Shown here: piece after piece, positions 9,196 through 19,393 of the stretch
How the letters are laid out: every line of letters starts with the position of its first letter
Numbering within the stretch: position 1 is the first letter of the stretch
Assembly (NCBI GenBank): GCA_024691765.1
Contig: JAILNI010000059.1
Span: 1-60,881 of the forward strand
DNA length: 60,881 nt
Reading direction: 5' to 3'
DNA from: Bacteroidales bacterium
GTDB taxonomy: Bacteria; Bacteroidota; Bacteroidia; Bacteroidales; UBA932
Position numbers and translations under genes: made by a program
The notes under the pieces: model-generated
Seen by the model: only the letters and a program-made list of their open reading frames with translations
Databases searched by the model: none
Told to the model about the DNA's origin: nothing

Positions 9196-10920
9196 ATGAA
9201 GCGTCTGGGCGCCATAGCCGCGGCAATACTGCTCACGCTGGCAGCGACCGCCTCCGAAAGGAAGGCCCTTATGATCTTCGTGCAGTTCCAGGACCTCAAA
9301 TTCTCATATACCTCCGACAGTTTCAAAGGTCTGGCCGACAGCCTCGGACTCTATTTCAACGACCAGTTCCACGGTGAGCCGGTATTCTCATTCACCGCCG
9401 GCCCCTTGATTACCATAGAAAAGGACCATTCCTATTACGGCGAAAATATCAAGGGAAAAGAGAACGACACGCGCATGTACGAAGCGGTGGTCAAAGCCTG
9501 CCAGCAGGCGGTCGATTCTCTGAGCCTCGCTCCGTTCGCGATCACCGGTTCGACCGAGCTCAGGGATCTGCTCATACTGGTTCCGGGGAAATGCGAAGCC
9601 GATTCCCTTGACGCCAACATGTTCAGCCCCCAGTTCGTGAACGTAAGGGCCAAGGGAAGCTACTACGCCGGCAAATACCGCATCTCATGTTACGGTATCG
9701 CGAGCGAACTGGGCGCCGACGGTGCCTTTACCGGCATTGGCACACTCGTGCATGAGTACTGCCACATACTCGGTCTGCCCGACTTCTACGATACGGACGG
9801 ACCCGACAGCGGAGGACTCTCCACCGCACTCTGGGGCCGCATCGGCATCATGGACGGCGGCAACCTCAACGGAGGCGGACACCGTCCTCCCGGATTCTCC
9901 GCGCCCGACTACTACACCCTCGATCCCGGCATGGGAGAGATTATCGACAGCACCGGCACCTACAGCCTCGAGCCCATTTCCGAAAAGGGCAGATTCTTCG
10001 TTTTCGAAGGCCCGCGCAGCGGCGAGGTTTTCCTTGCCGAATCGAGGATAGAGCGCGGCTGGGACACCCTCATAGGAGGCCACGGACTTGCCATCTACCA
10101 CTACGACCGGTCAGACGGCGACGCCGGCTTCAGCAGCTGGGACGGCCGGAACCTCAGCGCTGCGGAGCGCTGGGAGAAAAACAGGGTGAACTGCAACCCC
10201 GCCCACCAGTGCGTCGAACTCCAGGCTCCGGACACCCTGAGTCCTTTCTTCCCCAGCGGTCCGCTTGAAAGCTTCGCGTCTGAAACCTATCCCGCCTTCC
10301 GCTTCTGGGACGGCACCCCGTCTCCCCTGGCTATAAGCAACATCAGCCAGGACGCTCAGGGCGTGGTGACCTTCAGCCTCACCCGGCCGATTTCGGCAAT
10401 AAGCGTCGTACCGTTCCAGAACTCTCTGATTATCAACTGGAAATGCGACCAGACCATAGCCGGTATCGACAGTTGCAAGGTCATCTGCACAAAGGGAGCC
10501 GACACCCTCTCGGTGGGCAGGGGCGCAATCGTAAAGGACAATGTCTGGAGCTGCACGGTAGAGCGTCTTTCCGCAGCTACCACATACAGGATGACTATCC
10601 AGATAATGAAGAACGGCGCCCCCTTCTGCTCCGCCGTCACTTCCGCAGTAACCATGCCCATGAGGCAGGGGTCCTTCCCCTTCATCTACCTCAAGTCCGA
10701 AAGGAACGCCGACGGCAGCTTCCGCAGCGGAGCCCGCATACCACTGCAGATATTCAACGCTTCCAGGGCAGAAGAGATACGCTGGTACTTCCGCGGAAGC
10801 GAGGTGGAGGTGGAGCCGGACGGCCTGTTCACCATCCCCGGCAGCGGAGTGCTCAAGGCTGAGATAAGATGGCCGGACGGCAGCGTCGATTACATTGAAA
10901 AACAGATTGAAGTGAAATGA
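9196..10920 (+). CDS. Secreted M6-family (immune inhibitor A-like) metallopeptidase
   Basis: Zinc endopeptidase, 574 aa, exported by the signal peptide MKRLGAIAAAILLTLAATAS. The zinc motif HEYCHILGLPDFYD (HExxH with downstream Asp) lies near residue 185. The strand before it and the following LWGRIGIMDGG fit the M6 domain fold. The C-terminal third (from about residue 400) looks like a fibronectin III-like beta domain. An in-frame ATG at 9136 is inside the upstream terminator, so 9196 is the start. The stop overlaps the next gene as ATGA. Substrate unknown; proteins of this group degrade host or environmental proteins. Confidence 0.9.
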   Translation: MKRLGAIAAAILLTLAATASERKALMIFVQFQDLKFSYTSDSFKGLADSLGLYFNDQFHGEPVFSFTAGPLITIEKDHSYYGENIKGKENDTRMYEAVVKACQQAVDSLSLAPFAITGSTELRDLLILVPGKCEADSLDANMFSPQFVNVRAKGSYYAGKYRISCYGIASELGADGAFTGIGTLVHEYCHILGLPDFYDTDGPDSGGLSTALWGRIGIMDGGNLNGGGHRPPGFSAPDYYTLDPGMGEIIDSTGTYSLEPISEKGRFFVFEGPRSGEVFLAESRIERGWDTLIGGHGLAIYHYDRSDGDAGFSSWDGRNLSAAERWEKNRVNCNPAHQCVELQAPDTLSPFFPSGPLESFASETYPAFRFWDGTPSPLAISNISQDAQGVVTFSLTRPISAISVVPFQNSLIINWKCDQTIAGIDSCKVICTKGADTLSVGRGAIVKDNVWSCTVERLSAATTYRMTIQIMKNGAPFCSAVTSAVTMPMRQGSFPFIYLKSERNADGSFRSGARIPLQIFNASRAEEIRWYFRGSEVEVEPDGLFTIPGSGVLKAEIRWPDGSVDYIEKQIEVK

Positions 10921-11324
10921 AAAGGATAATTCCTCTTATGCTGTCAGCGCTGCTGCTCCTGGTTTCCTGCAAAGACGACAGGTTCATCACTTCTTTCGTG
11001 CAGCAGGACGGCATCCACCTGAGCGTTAACTCAAAGACCGTATTCAGGTACGATCCCCTCACCTGCCAGCTCGCATTCAACCGCGACAGGCGCGAATTCC
11101 GCGTCCATACCGACAGCATGTCGGATTTCTATACCCTCACCCTTTCGGAGATTCCCACGCGCCAGGGGCAGGAAGTGAAGGGTACCCTCGTGTGGACTAC
11201 CGAAAAGGACATCAACACAAAAAGAAATGTCACCTTCACGGCTGAAAAGCTGGAAGGTGACCTTATCTGGCTCTGGACGGGCAACGGCCGCGTGGGCGTC
11301 GTCGTCCGGGTTCTGGATCAATAG
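10917..11324 (+). CDS. Small lipoprotein of unknown function
   Basis: A 135-aa lipoprotein with signal [18 protein letters not shown] and lipobox LVSC; the rest looks like a single beta-rich domain. I do not recognise the family. It overlaps the M6 peptidase stop by 4 nt (ATGA), so the two are coupled; an accessory or inhibitor role for the peptidase is only a guess from position. Its 3' end overlaps convergent tpiA by 7 nt. Confidence 0.8.
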   Translation: MKRIIPLMLSALLLLVSCKDDRFITSFVQQDGIHLSVNSKTVFRYDPLTCQLAFNRDRREFRVHTDSMSDFYTLTLSEIPTRQGQEVKGTLVWTTEKDINTKRNVTFTAEKLEGDLIWLWTGNGRVGVVVRVLDQ

Positions 11325-12073
11325 CTCTGAGCTATCGCGATGAAGTCGTCGGCCTTGAGGGATGCGCCCCCGATGAGACCGCCGTCGATATCCTTCTGGG
11401 CAAACAGTTCCTTTGCATTCGAAGGCTTGCAGCTACCGCCGTACAGGATGGTGGTGTCTTCCGCTACCTGAGCACCGAAGTGCTTTGCAAGTATGCCCCT
11501 GATGCAGGCGTGGATTTCCTCGGCCTGGTCGGAGCTGGCGGTTTTGCCCGTACCTATGGCCCAGACAGGCTCGTAAGCTATCACGATATGCTTCATATCC
11601 TCGGCGCTGAACTGCAGCAGCACGTTCTCTGTCTGCTCCGTAACCACGTCGAAATGCCTTCCGGCCTCACGCTCGTCGAGGTTCTCGCCTACGCAGAGAA
11701 TCACGTCCAGGCCCTCAGCAAGGGCAAGCTTCGTCTTCTCCACAAGTTTGGCGTCGGTTTCGCCGTAGTACTGCCTGCGCTCGGAATGGCCGAGTATGGT
11801 CCATTTGCAGCCGACGCTCTTGAGCATCGCGGCGGAAACCTCACCGGTGTAGGCTCCGGAAGCATGGTCGGCGCAGTTCTGTGCCGCGAGCTCCACTTTG
11901 CTGCCCTTGAGAACCTCGGCCACGGCGGCCAGATGGGTGAAAGGAGTGGCCACGATGAGGCCTACGTTTGCCGGAGTTTCAGCCGATTTGGCGGCTACCG
12001 CCTTGGCGAGTTCGAGTCCTTCGGGAACTGTGGTATTCATTTTCCAGTTGCCCGCAACTATTTTCTTACGCAT
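11318..12073 (-). CDS. tpiA: Triosephosphate isomerase
   Basis: Interconverts dihydroxyacetone phosphate and glyceraldehyde 3-phosphate in glycolysis. The protein is 251 aa. It shows AGNWKMN (catalytic Lys), ILGHSERRQ (catalytic His), [15 protein letters not shown] (catalytic Glu and loop 6) and YGGSCKPSN. Intact and full length. Its promoter box CAAATTTA (TAAATTTG on its strand) at 12104-12111 is back-to-back with that of tyrS. The stop overlaps the convergent lipoprotein gene. Confidence 0.97.
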   Translation of the reverse strand: MRKKIVAGNWKMNTTVPEGLELAKAVAAKSAETPANVGLIVATPFTHLAAVAEVLKGSKVELAAQNCADHASGAYTGEVSAAMLKSVGCKWTILGHSERRQYYGETDAKLVEKTKLALAEGLDVILCVGENLDEREAGRHFDVVTEQTENVLLQFSAEDMKHIVIAYEPVWAIGTGKTASSDQAEEIHACIRGILAKHFGAQVAEDTTILYGGSCKPSNAKELFAQKDIDGGLIGGASLKADDFIAIAQSY

Positions 12074-12103
12074 TTCGTTAGGATTTTAGGTTTCTTTGGA
12101 TTG

Positions 12104-12131
12104 CAAATTTAGCAATAATTGCCCAACTTTG
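12104..12131. promoter_or_regulatory. Back-to-back -7 boxes of tpiA and tyrS
   Basis: TAAATTTG (minus, 12104-12111) serves tpiA. CAACTTTG (plus, 12124-12131), one mismatch to TAnnTTTG, precedes tyrS by 19 nt. Offset is 20 bp. Confidence 0.5.
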
Positions 12132-12150
12132 TAAGTTAAATGATTTAGAG

Positions 12151-13440
12151 ATGAAAAATTTTGTAGAAGAGCTCAAATGGAGGGGCATGATAAAGGACAT
12201 CACCCCCGGTACGGAAGAAGAACTGCTTAAGGGCCCCGCCGCGGCCTACGTAGGGATAGACCCCACCGGAGACTCCCTCCACATCGGGCATCTTGTGAGT
12301 ATAATGATACTGAAGCACTTCCAGGCATGCGGCCACAAGCCGTTCTGCCTCGTGGGAGGCGCCACCGGCATGATAGGAGACCCAAGCATGAAGAGCGCGG
12401 AGCGCAATCTCCTCGACGAAGCCACACTCGCCCATAACGTCACGGCCCTCAAGGCCCAGCTGGGCAAGTTCCTGGATTTCGGATCAGACGCTCCGAACAA
12501 GGCCGAACTCGTTAACAACTACGACTGGATGAAAGACTACACCTTCATCAATTTCACACGCGACATAGGCAAACTCATCACCGTTAACTACATGATGAGC
12601 AAGGATTCGGTCAAGAAGCGCCTCGAGCGCGACTCTTCCGAAGGAATGTCTTTCACCGAATTCAGCTACCAGCTGCTACAGGGCTACGACTTCCTCTACC
12701 TGTACAAAGAGCGCGGCGTGAAGGTGCAGCTCGGCGGCGCAGACCAGTGGGGCAACATCACCACGGGCGTGGAAATGATACGCAAAGTGCTCAACGCCCA
12801 GGCTTACGCGCTTACCTGCCCCCTCATCACCAAGGCCGACGGCGGCAAGTTCGGAAAGACTGAAAAAGGCAATATCTGGCTCGACCCCGTCCGCACCAGC
12901 CCTTACCAGTTCTACCAGTTCTGGCTGAATGTGAGCGACGCTGACGCCGAACGCTACATAAAGATATTCACCATGCTCGACCGCGAAACCATAGAGGCCG
13001 CGATTGCCGAGCACGGAGCAGACCCGGGGCGCCGCGTACTCCAGAAGTTGCTGGCCCGCGAAGTCACCGTCATGGTGCACGGCGAAGCCGAATACGAAAA
13101 GGCCGTTTCCGCATCGCAGATGCTCTTCGGAAAGAGCACCTCGGCGGACCTGCGCGCCCTCGACGAGAGGACCCTGCTCGACGTCTTCGACGGAGTGCCT
13201 ACCTTCGAGGTGGCCGCTGACAGGCTCCCCTGCGGGATACTCGATTTCCTCGCCGTCGAAACCGGCATCTACGCCTCAAAGGGCGAGGCACGCAGAGCCA
13301 TACAGGGTAACGGATTCAGCCTCAATAAGGACAAGTTCACCTCGCCCGAAGGGCAGGTGTCCGCGGACGATGTGGTAGACGGCAAATACATACTCTGCCA
13401 GAAGGGAAAGAAAGACTACTATCTGGTAATAATCAAATAG
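12151..13440 (+). CDS. tyrS: Tyrosyl-tRNA synthetase
   Basis: Class Ic aminoacyl-tRNA synthetase that charges tRNA-Tyr. The protein is 429 aa, TyrRS-1 type. It has the HIGH motif in [10 protein letters not shown] (about residue 47), the tyrosine pocket residues in [19 protein letters not shown], and a KMSKS-loop counterpart KFGKTEKGN. The C-terminal S4 RNA-binding domain begins near residue 360 ([17 protein letters not shown]). Followed after 2 nt by rbfA, so tyrS-rbfA-permease form one operon. Confidence 0.96.
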   Translation: MKNFVEELKWRGMIKDITPGTEEELLKGPAAAYVGIDPTGDSLHIGHLVSIMILKHFQACGHKPFCLVGGATGMIGDPSMKSAERNLLDEATLAHNVTALKAQLGKFLDFGSDAPNKAELVNNYDWMKDYTFINFTRDIGKLITVNYMMSKDSVKKRLERDSSEGMSFTEFSYQLLQGYDFLYLYKERGVKVQLGGADQWGNITTGVEMIRKVLNAQAYALTCPLITKADGGKFGKTEKGNIWLDPVRTSPYQFYQFWLNVSDADAERYIKIFTMLDRETIEAAIAEHGADPGRRVLQKLLAREVTVMVHGEAEYEKAVSASQMLFGKSTSADLRALDERTLLDVFDGVPTFEVAADRLPCGILDFLAVETGIYASKGEARRAIQGNGFSLNKDKFTSPEGQVSADDVVDGKYILCQKGKKDYYLVIIK

Positions 13441-13442
13441 TT

Positions 13443-13793
13443 ATGGATTCAAAAGCACCCGGAACGAGGCAGCTCAAGGTTGCCCGCGAAATACAGAGGG
13501 ACCTTGCGGAAATCATACGCGGCAAGGGCATGGCATTCTTCGGAGGCGCCATGGTCACCGTGAGCGAGGTCCGGATGAGCCCCGACCTCTCCCTCGCCAA
13601 GGCATACGTTAGCATCTTCCCCTCTGACAGGCAGGCTCCTGTAATGGGCATACTCTCCGAAAACAAGCGCCTTCTTCGCGGAGAACTCGGGCAGAAGGTG
13701 GGCAAGCAGCTCCGCATAGTGCCCGAGCTGGACTTCTATCTCGACACTTCCCTCGACTACGCGGAGCACATCGACAAACTCCTGAAGATGTGA
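13443..13793 (+). CDS. rbfA: Ribosome-binding factor A
   Basis: KH-like assembly factor that binds the 30S subunit during 16S maturation. The protein is 116 aa. Family landmarks are TRQLKVAREIQRDLAEIIR at the start, VTVSEVRMSPDLSLAKAYVS in the middle, and IVPELDFYLDTSLDYAEHID near the end. Starts 2 nt after tyrS; its TGA overlaps the GTG start of the permease gene. Confidence 0.94.
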   Translation: MDSKAPGTRQLKVAREIQRDLAEIIRGKGMAFFGGAMVTVSEVRMSPDLSLAKAYVSIFPSDRQAPVMGILSENKRLLRGELGQKVGKQLRIVPELDFYLDTSLDYAEHIDKLLKM

Positions 13794-14998
13794 AGCTGGC
13801 GCCCTTCATAGCCTGGCGTTACCTCTTTGCCCGCAAATCGCATAACGTAATCAATGTGATTTCGGGCATCAGCGCCCTTGGAATGGCGGTCGGAACCGCC
13901 GCTTTGGTGCTGATACTCAGCGTCTACAACGGTTTCGACGGAATCATACGCAGCAATCTCAGCGACGCCGACCCTGATCTGTCGGTTTGCCGTTCGGACG
14001 GACGCCGTTTCGTACCGGAGGGTCCTGTTTTCGAGTCCGTTTTCGACGATACGCGGTTGTCTTCCGTAGGCTGTTCCCTATCGGAGGATGTGTTTATCGT
14101 GCACGAGGGCAGGCAGGCGGTTGCAAAGGCGCGCGGCGTCGACTTCGTATTTGAAGAAGAGAGCGGAATGGCGAAACATGTCGTCCTCGGAGACTGGGCG
14201 CTGCACCTCGGAGACCTTCCTCTTGCCGCCCTGGGAACCGGACTTGCGAACAAACTCGGAGCCAGTCCCCGGTGGAAGACTCCTCTTTCGCTTTATTATC
14301 CTTCCGGAGCCGCCGCTTTTTCTGCTTCGAACCCTATGGCTTCCCTGAGTCGGGAACAACTGCTGGTGGGAAGTATCCTGAGCATAAATGCCGATGAAGA
14401 CGAGGGGCTCCTGATTCTGCCCATCGAAACCCTTTCTTCGCTGCTCGGATGCACCCGTGAGGAAGTTTCAGCCGTGGAGCTGCGCTTTTCCGAGGGGCTT
14501 TCGGCGCGTGAATGCAGGCGTTTTGCCCGCGAATTGCGCCGTCAGCTGGGGCCCGACTTCGAGGTGCGAGACCGCTATATGCAGCACGAGGCCCTTTACA
14601 AGATGATGCGTGCCGAGAAGGCCGCCATCTGGCTGATTCTCGCATTCGTGGTACTGATTATTGCGCTGAATATCTTCGGCTCGCTGAGCATGCTCATTAT
14701 AGAGAAGAAGGAGGATATTGCCACACTCAAGGCTATGGGAGCGCCGGATTCGCTGATTCGAAGGGTTTTCGTGCTGGAGGGGTGGCTGGTTTCGCTGCTG
14801 GGCATGGCGGTCGGGCTGCTTATTGGCGTTTTGCTGGCATGGCTCCAGCAACGCTTCGGTTTCGTGAAGATGCCGGGAACGTTCATCGTGGACGCCTATC
14901 CGGTGGTGCTCAAATGGAGCGATGTTCTTTTGACCGCCGCTTCGGTCGCTTTGATTGGATTGCTGGTAGCCCTGTCCCCCGCCAGGCGCCACGCTTGA
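13790..14998 (+). CDS. FtsX/LolC-E-type ABC transporter permease
   Basis: Inner-membrane permease of the MacB/FtsX superfamily, 402 aa, like the lipoprotein-releasing LolC/LolE subunits. One N-terminal TM segment (GISALGMAVGTAALVLILSV, about residues 26-45) is followed by a large periplasmic domain and three C-terminal TM segments (from about residue 275). The FtsX signature around EKKEDIATLKAMGAPDSLIRR is present. No ATPase gene is adjacent, which is usual for LolC-like genes in Bacteroidota. Start is GTG, overlapping rbfA by 4 nt (GTGA). Confidence 0.88.
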   Translation: MKLAPFIAWRYLFARKSHNVINVISGISALGMAVGTAALVLILSVYNGFDGIIRSNLSDADPDLSVCRSDGRRFVPEGPVFESVFDDTRLSSVGCSLSEDVFIVHEGRQAVAKARGVDFVFEEESGMAKHVVLGDWALHLGDLPLAALGTGLANKLGASPRWKTPLSLYYPSGAAAFSASNPMASLSREQLLVGSILSINADEDEGLLILPIETLSSLLGCTREEVSAVELRFSEGLSARECRRFARELRRQLGPDFEVRDRYMQHEALYKMMRAEKAAIWLILAFVVLIIALNIFGSLSMLIIEKKEDIATLKAMGAPDSLIRRVFVLEGWLVSLLGMAVGLLIGVLLAWLQQRFGFVKMPGTFIVDAYPVVLKWSDVLLTAASVALIGLLVALSPARRHA

Positions 14999-15010
14999 TT
15001 TTATTTGATT

Positions 15011-16351
15011 ATGACTACACTCGACATCATACTTATCGTCCTGCTGGTCCTGGCAGTGGTCGGAATCGTTATCGTTGCAGTCGGTGCAAGGCGCCGGGAG
15101 GAGTCGTTGAAAGCTGAGGCCGACAGGCTGCGCTCGGAAGCGTCGGATGCAGCAGCGCAGGCCGCCGCCATGAAAGCTGAAACCGCCGCCCTTCAGGCCA
15201 GGCTCGAAGCCCAGAAAGAGGCAAGCGACAAGGAGCGCGACTATGCCGCCAAGTCTCTTGAGGAGATGAAAACCGCCTTCAAGGCCCTCAGCGCCGAGAA
15301 TTCCGAGCATTTTCGCAAGACCAGCGCCGCAGCCGTGGGCGAGCTGCTGAAACCCATACAGGAAAAGTTCGACGCCCTCGGAAAGAGCGTCCATGATTCC
15401 GACGTTCGCGCCGCCGAGCGCGGGAGCAGCCTCGAGAAGATGGTTCAGCTGCTTTCCGACCAGAGCAAGAGCGTAGGCGCGGAAGCCCGTGCCCTTGCCG
15501 ATGCCATCACAGGCCAGAGCAAGGTCCAGGGCGACTTCGGCGAAATGCTCCTGACCGATCTATTAAGGGCTTCCGGCCTCGAGGAAGGGGTTAATTTCGA
15601 TGTGCAGAAGGTCATACTCGACGACGACGGTCACGAGATACGCAGCGACGCCGGCGCCGCCATGATTCCCGACGTCATCGTGCATTACCCCGACGGAGGC
15701 GAAGTGATAGTGGATTCAAAGGTGAGCCTCAAGGCCTTCGTCGCCTGGAACCAGGCAGTTACGGCCGAAGAACGCTCCCGCCTGGCCAAGGAGCATGTGC
15801 GCAGCATCGAGCAGCACATTACCGAACTGCGCGACAAGGACTATACTTCCTATATCCCTGAAGGGCGCAAGAAGATAGACTACAACATCATGTTCATCCC
15901 CATCGAGGGGGCTTTCCAGCTCATGCAGCAGGAGGCTCCCCTGCTTTGGCAGAAAGCCCGCGACGAGAGGGTGCTGATCGTTAGCCAGATGTCGCTCAGC
16001 GTGGTGCTCAACATGGTGCTCATTGCATGGCGCCAGCACGACCAGCAGCGCAACATCGAAGAAGTATACGGCACGGCCGCCGAACTCATGAGTGCCCTGG
16101 GCAACTGGATGGACACTTACGCGCGCCTGGGCGACGCGATAGAAAAGGTTGGCGGAGCATACCGGGAATCCACGCGCCAGCTGAAGGAATCCAACCAGAG
16201 CGTGGTCAAAAAGATAGCCAAACTCGAGAAACTGCGCGTCGGCCCAAAGCGTTCCCGCGCCGCTGTCAAGGCTGGTGGCCGCAAGGGGGTCTCCGCCGCC
16301 TCTGAATCCATAATTCCCGCCGTTCTGGCGCAGGATATGCCCGACGAATAG
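15011..16351 (+). CDS. rmuC: DNA recombination protein RmuC
   Basis: RmuC-family protein, 446 aa, linked to limiting inversions at short repeats. It has an N-terminal membrane anchor (IILIVLLVLAVVGIVIVAVG), a coiled coil to about residue 150 rich in Ala/Glu/Lys, and the PD-(D/E)XK nuclease-like core with QGDFGEMLLTDLL, PDVIVHYPDGGEVIVDSKVS and FIPIEGAFQLM. The ATG at 15011 was preferred over a TTG two codons upstream. Followed 3 nt later by the DNPH1-like gene. Confidence 0.93.
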   Translation: MTTLDIILIVLLVLAVVGIVIVAVGARRREESLKAEADRLRSEASDAAAQAAAMKAETAALQARLEAQKEASDKERDYAAKSLEEMKTAFKALSAENSEHFRKTSAAAVGELLKPIQEKFDALGKSVHDSDVRAAERGSSLEKMVQLLSDQSKSVGAEARALADAITGQSKVQGDFGEMLLTDLLRASGLEEGVNFDVQKVILDDDGHEIRSDAGAAMIPDVIVHYPDGGEVIVDSKVSLKAFVAWNQAVTAEERSRLAKEHVRSIEQHITELRDKDYTSYIPEGRKKIDYNIMFIPIEGAFQLMQQEAPLLWQKARDERVLIVSQMSLSVVLNMVLIAWRQHDQQRNIEEVYGTAAELMSALGNWMDTYARLGDAIEKVGGAYRESTRQLKESNQSVVKKIAKLEKLRVGPKRSRAAVKAGGRKGVSAASESIIPAVLAQDMPDE

Positions 16352-16354
16352 TTT

Positions 16355-16768
16355 ATGAAGGTATATTTCGCAGGTTCCATACGCGGGGGTCGCGCAGACG
16401 CAGACCTTTACAGGCGCATTATTTCATATATCCAGAAGACCGACGTGGTTCTCACGGAACACGTGGGAGACCTCTCCCTGAGCAAGCTGGAGGACGCTCC
16501 CAACCGCGACCAGGCCATCTACGCACAGGATACGGCATGGCTCCGGGAATCGGACGTCGTGATTGCCGAATGCACCACCCCGTCGCTCGGCGTGGGTTAC
16601 GAAATGGCCTATGCCGAAAGATTCGGAAAACCGGTGCACATCTTCTATGACACCCGCCGGACAGTACTTTCCGGCATGCTTACCGGAGACCCGTATTTCC
16701 ACATCCATCCCTACTCCGACGAGAGCCAGATCTATCCGGTAATCGACGGGATACTAAAAATACATTGA
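16355..16768 (+). CDS. DNPH1/Rcl-like nucleoside 2-deoxyribosyltransferase family protein
   Basis: A 137-aa Rossmann-like protein beginning MKVYFAGSIRGGR, with SLGVGYEMAYAERF supplying the conserved Ser and catalytic Glu of the nucleoside 2-deoxyribosyltransferase fold. The N-terminal signature and length match the 2'-deoxynucleoside 5'-phosphate N-hydrolase (Rcl/DNPH1) branch, which cleaves dNMPs to base and deoxyribose 5-phosphate. That would suit nucleotide-pool sanitation beside rmuC and polA; the exact substrate is inference. Confidence 0.85.
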   Translation: MKVYFAGSIRGGRADADLYRRIISYIQKTDVVLTEHVGDLSLSKLEDAPNRDQAIYAQDTAWLRESDVVIAECTTPSLGVGYEMAYAERFGKPVHIFYDTRRTVLSGMLTGDPYFHIHPYSDESQIYPVIDGILKIH

Positions 16769-16813
16769 TTCTGTTGCTTTTCATGGCAAAAAGTTTCATC
16801 TTTGCACTCATAT

Positions 16814-19393
16814 ATGAAACTTTTTCTCATTGACGGCCATGCCCTTGTCTTCAAGATGTACTATGCCTTCCTGGGCAGGCCGATGATAAATACCAAAGGA
16901 ACAGATACTTCCATTCTCTTTGGCTTTACAAAATACCTCCTTGAACTCATCGAGCGTGAGAAACCTACCCACGTGGCGGTGAGTTTCGACCCGCCGGGAG
17001 GAACCTTCCGCAACCAGCTCTATCCGGAGTACAAGGGCACGAGGCCGCCAACCCCGCAGTTGGTGATAGATGCCCTTGAGCCTCTTACCGCCATAGTGAA
17101 GTCGCTGGGTATCCCGGTACTGATGCTCCCCGGCTTCGAAGCGGACGACGTAATCGGTTCCATGGCAAAGCGCACCGCCCGCGAAGGGTTCGACGTATTC
17201 ATGGTAACGCCCGACAAGGATTACGGACAGCTCATTTCCGAACACATTTTCCAGTATAAGCCCGGCAAAGGCGGCGAGAACGAGGTTATAGACACCAAAG
17301 CCGTATGCGAAAAATACGGCATTGAACGTCCTGAGCAGGTGATAGACATGCTCGCGATTTGCGGAGACGCCGCCGACAACGTGCCCGGAGTGAAAGGCGT
17401 CGGAGAGAAGGGCGCCGCAAAGCTGCTGCAGCAGTACGGCAGCATGGAAGGAGTTTACGGACATATGGAAGAACTTACCCCGCGGCAGCGCGAGATGTTT
17501 GCCGAAGCCCAGCCTCACATGGCGCTCAGCAAGACTCTGGTCACCATCAAGACTGACATTCCTCTGGAAACTACGGAAGACGACATGCGTTTCGAGCCGG
17601 TATACGGTCCTGGCGCGATGGAACTCTTCAATCTGTATGAGTTCAATTCGCTCAAACGGTATTTGAAGGCGGCAGGCGGAGGGAGCGGACTTCCGAAAAC
17701 CTGTGCCACCCTCGACCTCACCACTCCCTCCGCCGTCACCAAGGTCAAACCCGTCGCCGATACCGCCATAGTCCTCGACGGCGACACGCTCTATCTGGCA
17801 GAGGCCAAAGGGGTGCGAAAAGGCTCCCCGGAGGAGTTCCGCGCCATACTCGAGGATGCCTCCAAAACCAAGGCCGGCTTCGGGCTGAAGGCCCAGATGA
17901 ACGCGCTCGCGCAAAGGGGCATCTCACTGAGGGGCAAACTCTACGACTGCGAGCTGCTTCATTATCTGCTTAATCCCGAAAGCAGCCACAGGCTCGAAGC
18001 CCTCATCCAGAGTTATTTGGGAATAGACATCGAAGCGGCCGGAGAACCGCAGGAGGAGCTGTCGCTATTCGATATGGACGGCGGCGCCGCGGCTGAAAAA
18101 GATCGCAGCGAGGAGTGCAAGGCCCTGCGTCCGCTTGCCGACAGGCTCTATGCCGAACTCACCGATCCAAAGCTCTACGACGAAATCGAGGAGCCGCTGC
18201 TAGGCGTGCTCTCGAAGATGGAGCTTGCAGGAGTCAAGATAGACCTTGCCTCCCTTGCCGATTTCGCCGAGTCGCTGCGAAAACAGATGTACGAACGGGA
18301 GCGCCAGGTACGAGAACTCGCCGGCGACCCCAAGCTCAACGTGGCTTCCCCCAAGCAGATAGGTGAGGTAATATTTGAAAAGCTCCGGCTCGATCCGGGC
18401 GCGAAAAAGCGCAAGGGGGCATGGTCCACCGACGAGGAGACCCTCAGTGCGCTGGCGGACCGCAGTCCAATCATCGAGGCGATACTCGATTATCGCGGAC
18501 TCCGCAAACTCCTCAGCACCTACATCGAACCATTCGCAGGTTATGTGGCCGCGGACGGACGTGTGCATACCACTTTCAATCAAGCTCTTACCAGCACCGG
18601 ACGCCTGTCTTCCAGCAATCCCAACCTGCAGAACATCCCGATACGCACCGAGCAGGGCCGCGAAATACGCAAGGCCTTCGTGCCGGAAGATCCCGCAAAG
18701 AGCGTCATGATGAGCGCGGACTACTCTCAGATAGAGCTCCGGGTGATGGCGCATCTCTCCGGAGACGAGCACCTCTGCGCCGCCTTCCGTGAAGGCCGCG
18801 ACGTGCATGCCGCCACCGCCGCCAAGATATTCGGAGTGCCGGTGGAAAAGGTCACGTCCGACCAGCGGCGAATGGCGAAGACCGCCAACTTCGGCATAAT
18901 GTATGGTATCTCCAGTTTCGGCCTCGCGCAGCGTCTGGGTACGTCCCGTGCCGAAGCCAAATCGCTTATAGACGGCTATTTCGCCTCGTTCCCGGCAGTG
19001 CAGGGCTTTATCAACAAGACTCTGCAGCAGGCCCGCGAGACGCAGTACACCCAGACCCTCTTCGGCCGCCGCCGGTACATCGCCGACATCAATTCGCACA
19101 ATGCCAACCTGAGGGCCTTCGCCGAAAGGAACGCCGTGAACGCCCCAATCCAGGGTACGGCCGCCGATATCATCAAGATAGCAATGATTCGCGTGGCGCG
19201 CTGCCTTGAAGAAGAAGGCCTCAAGGCCCGCATGGTGCTGCAAATCCACGACGAACTGCTCCTGGAAGTGCCAAAGGAAGAAATCGACGCGGTAAAGGAG
19301 ATTCTCGTGCGCGAAATGGAGCACGTAATAGAACTGAATGTCCCACTCACAGTAGAATGCAATTATGGAAACACATGGCTCGACGCCCACTGA
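16814..19393 (+). CDS. polA: DNA polymerase I with degenerate proofreading domain
   Basis: Family A polymerase for Okazaki-fragment processing and repair, 859 aa (E. coli 928). The 5'-3' nuclease (about 1-290) has LIDGHALVFKMYYAF and GFEADDVIGSMA. The polymerase domain (about 440-859) has motif A DYSQIELRVMAHLSGD, motif B RRMAKTANFGIMYGIS and motif C QIHDELLLEVP. The domain between them is short and lacks the DxE pair and the later Asp residues of 3'-5' exonucleases, so proofreading is probably absent. The ATG at 16814 follows a CATCTTTG box. Its last 29 nt overlap the sigma gene. Confidence 0.95.
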   Translation: MKLFLIDGHALVFKMYYAFLGRPMINTKGTDTSILFGFTKYLLELIEREKPTHVAVSFDPPGGTFRNQLYPEYKGTRPPTPQLVIDALEPLTAIVKSLGIPVLMLPGFEADDVIGSMAKRTAREGFDVFMVTPDKDYGQLISEHIFQYKPGKGGENEVIDTKAVCEKYGIERPEQVIDMLAICGDAADNVPGVKGVGEKGAAKLLQQYGSMEGVYGHMEELTPRQREMFAEAQPHMALSKTLVTIKTDIPLETTEDDMRFEPVYGPGAMELFNLYEFNSLKRYLKAAGGGSGLPKTCATLDLTTPSAVTKVKPVADTAIVLDGDTLYLAEAKGVRKGSPEEFRAILEDASKTKAGFGLKAQMNALAQRGISLRGKLYDCELLHYLLNPESSHRLEALIQSYLGIDIEAAGEPQEELSLFDMDGGAAAEKDRSEECKALRPLADRLYAELTDPKLYDEIEEPLLGVLSKMELAGVKIDLASLADFAESLRKQMYERERQVRELAGDPKLNVASPKQIGEVIFEKLRLDPGAKKRKGAWSTDEETLSALADRSPIIEAILDYRGLRKLLSTYIEPFAGYVAADGRVHTTFNQALTSTGRLSSSNPNLQNIPIRTEQGREIRKAFVPEDPAKSVMMSADYSQIELRVMAHLSGDEHLCAAFREGRDVHAATAAKIFGVPVEKVTSDQRRMAKTANFGIMYGISSFGLAQRLGTSRAEAKSLIDGYFASFPAVQGFINKTLQQARETQYTQTLFGRRRYIADINSHNANLRAFAERNAVNAPIQGTAADIIKIAMIRVARCLEEEGLKARMVLQIHDELLLEVPKEEIDAVKEILVREMEHVIELNVPLTVECNYGNTWLDAH

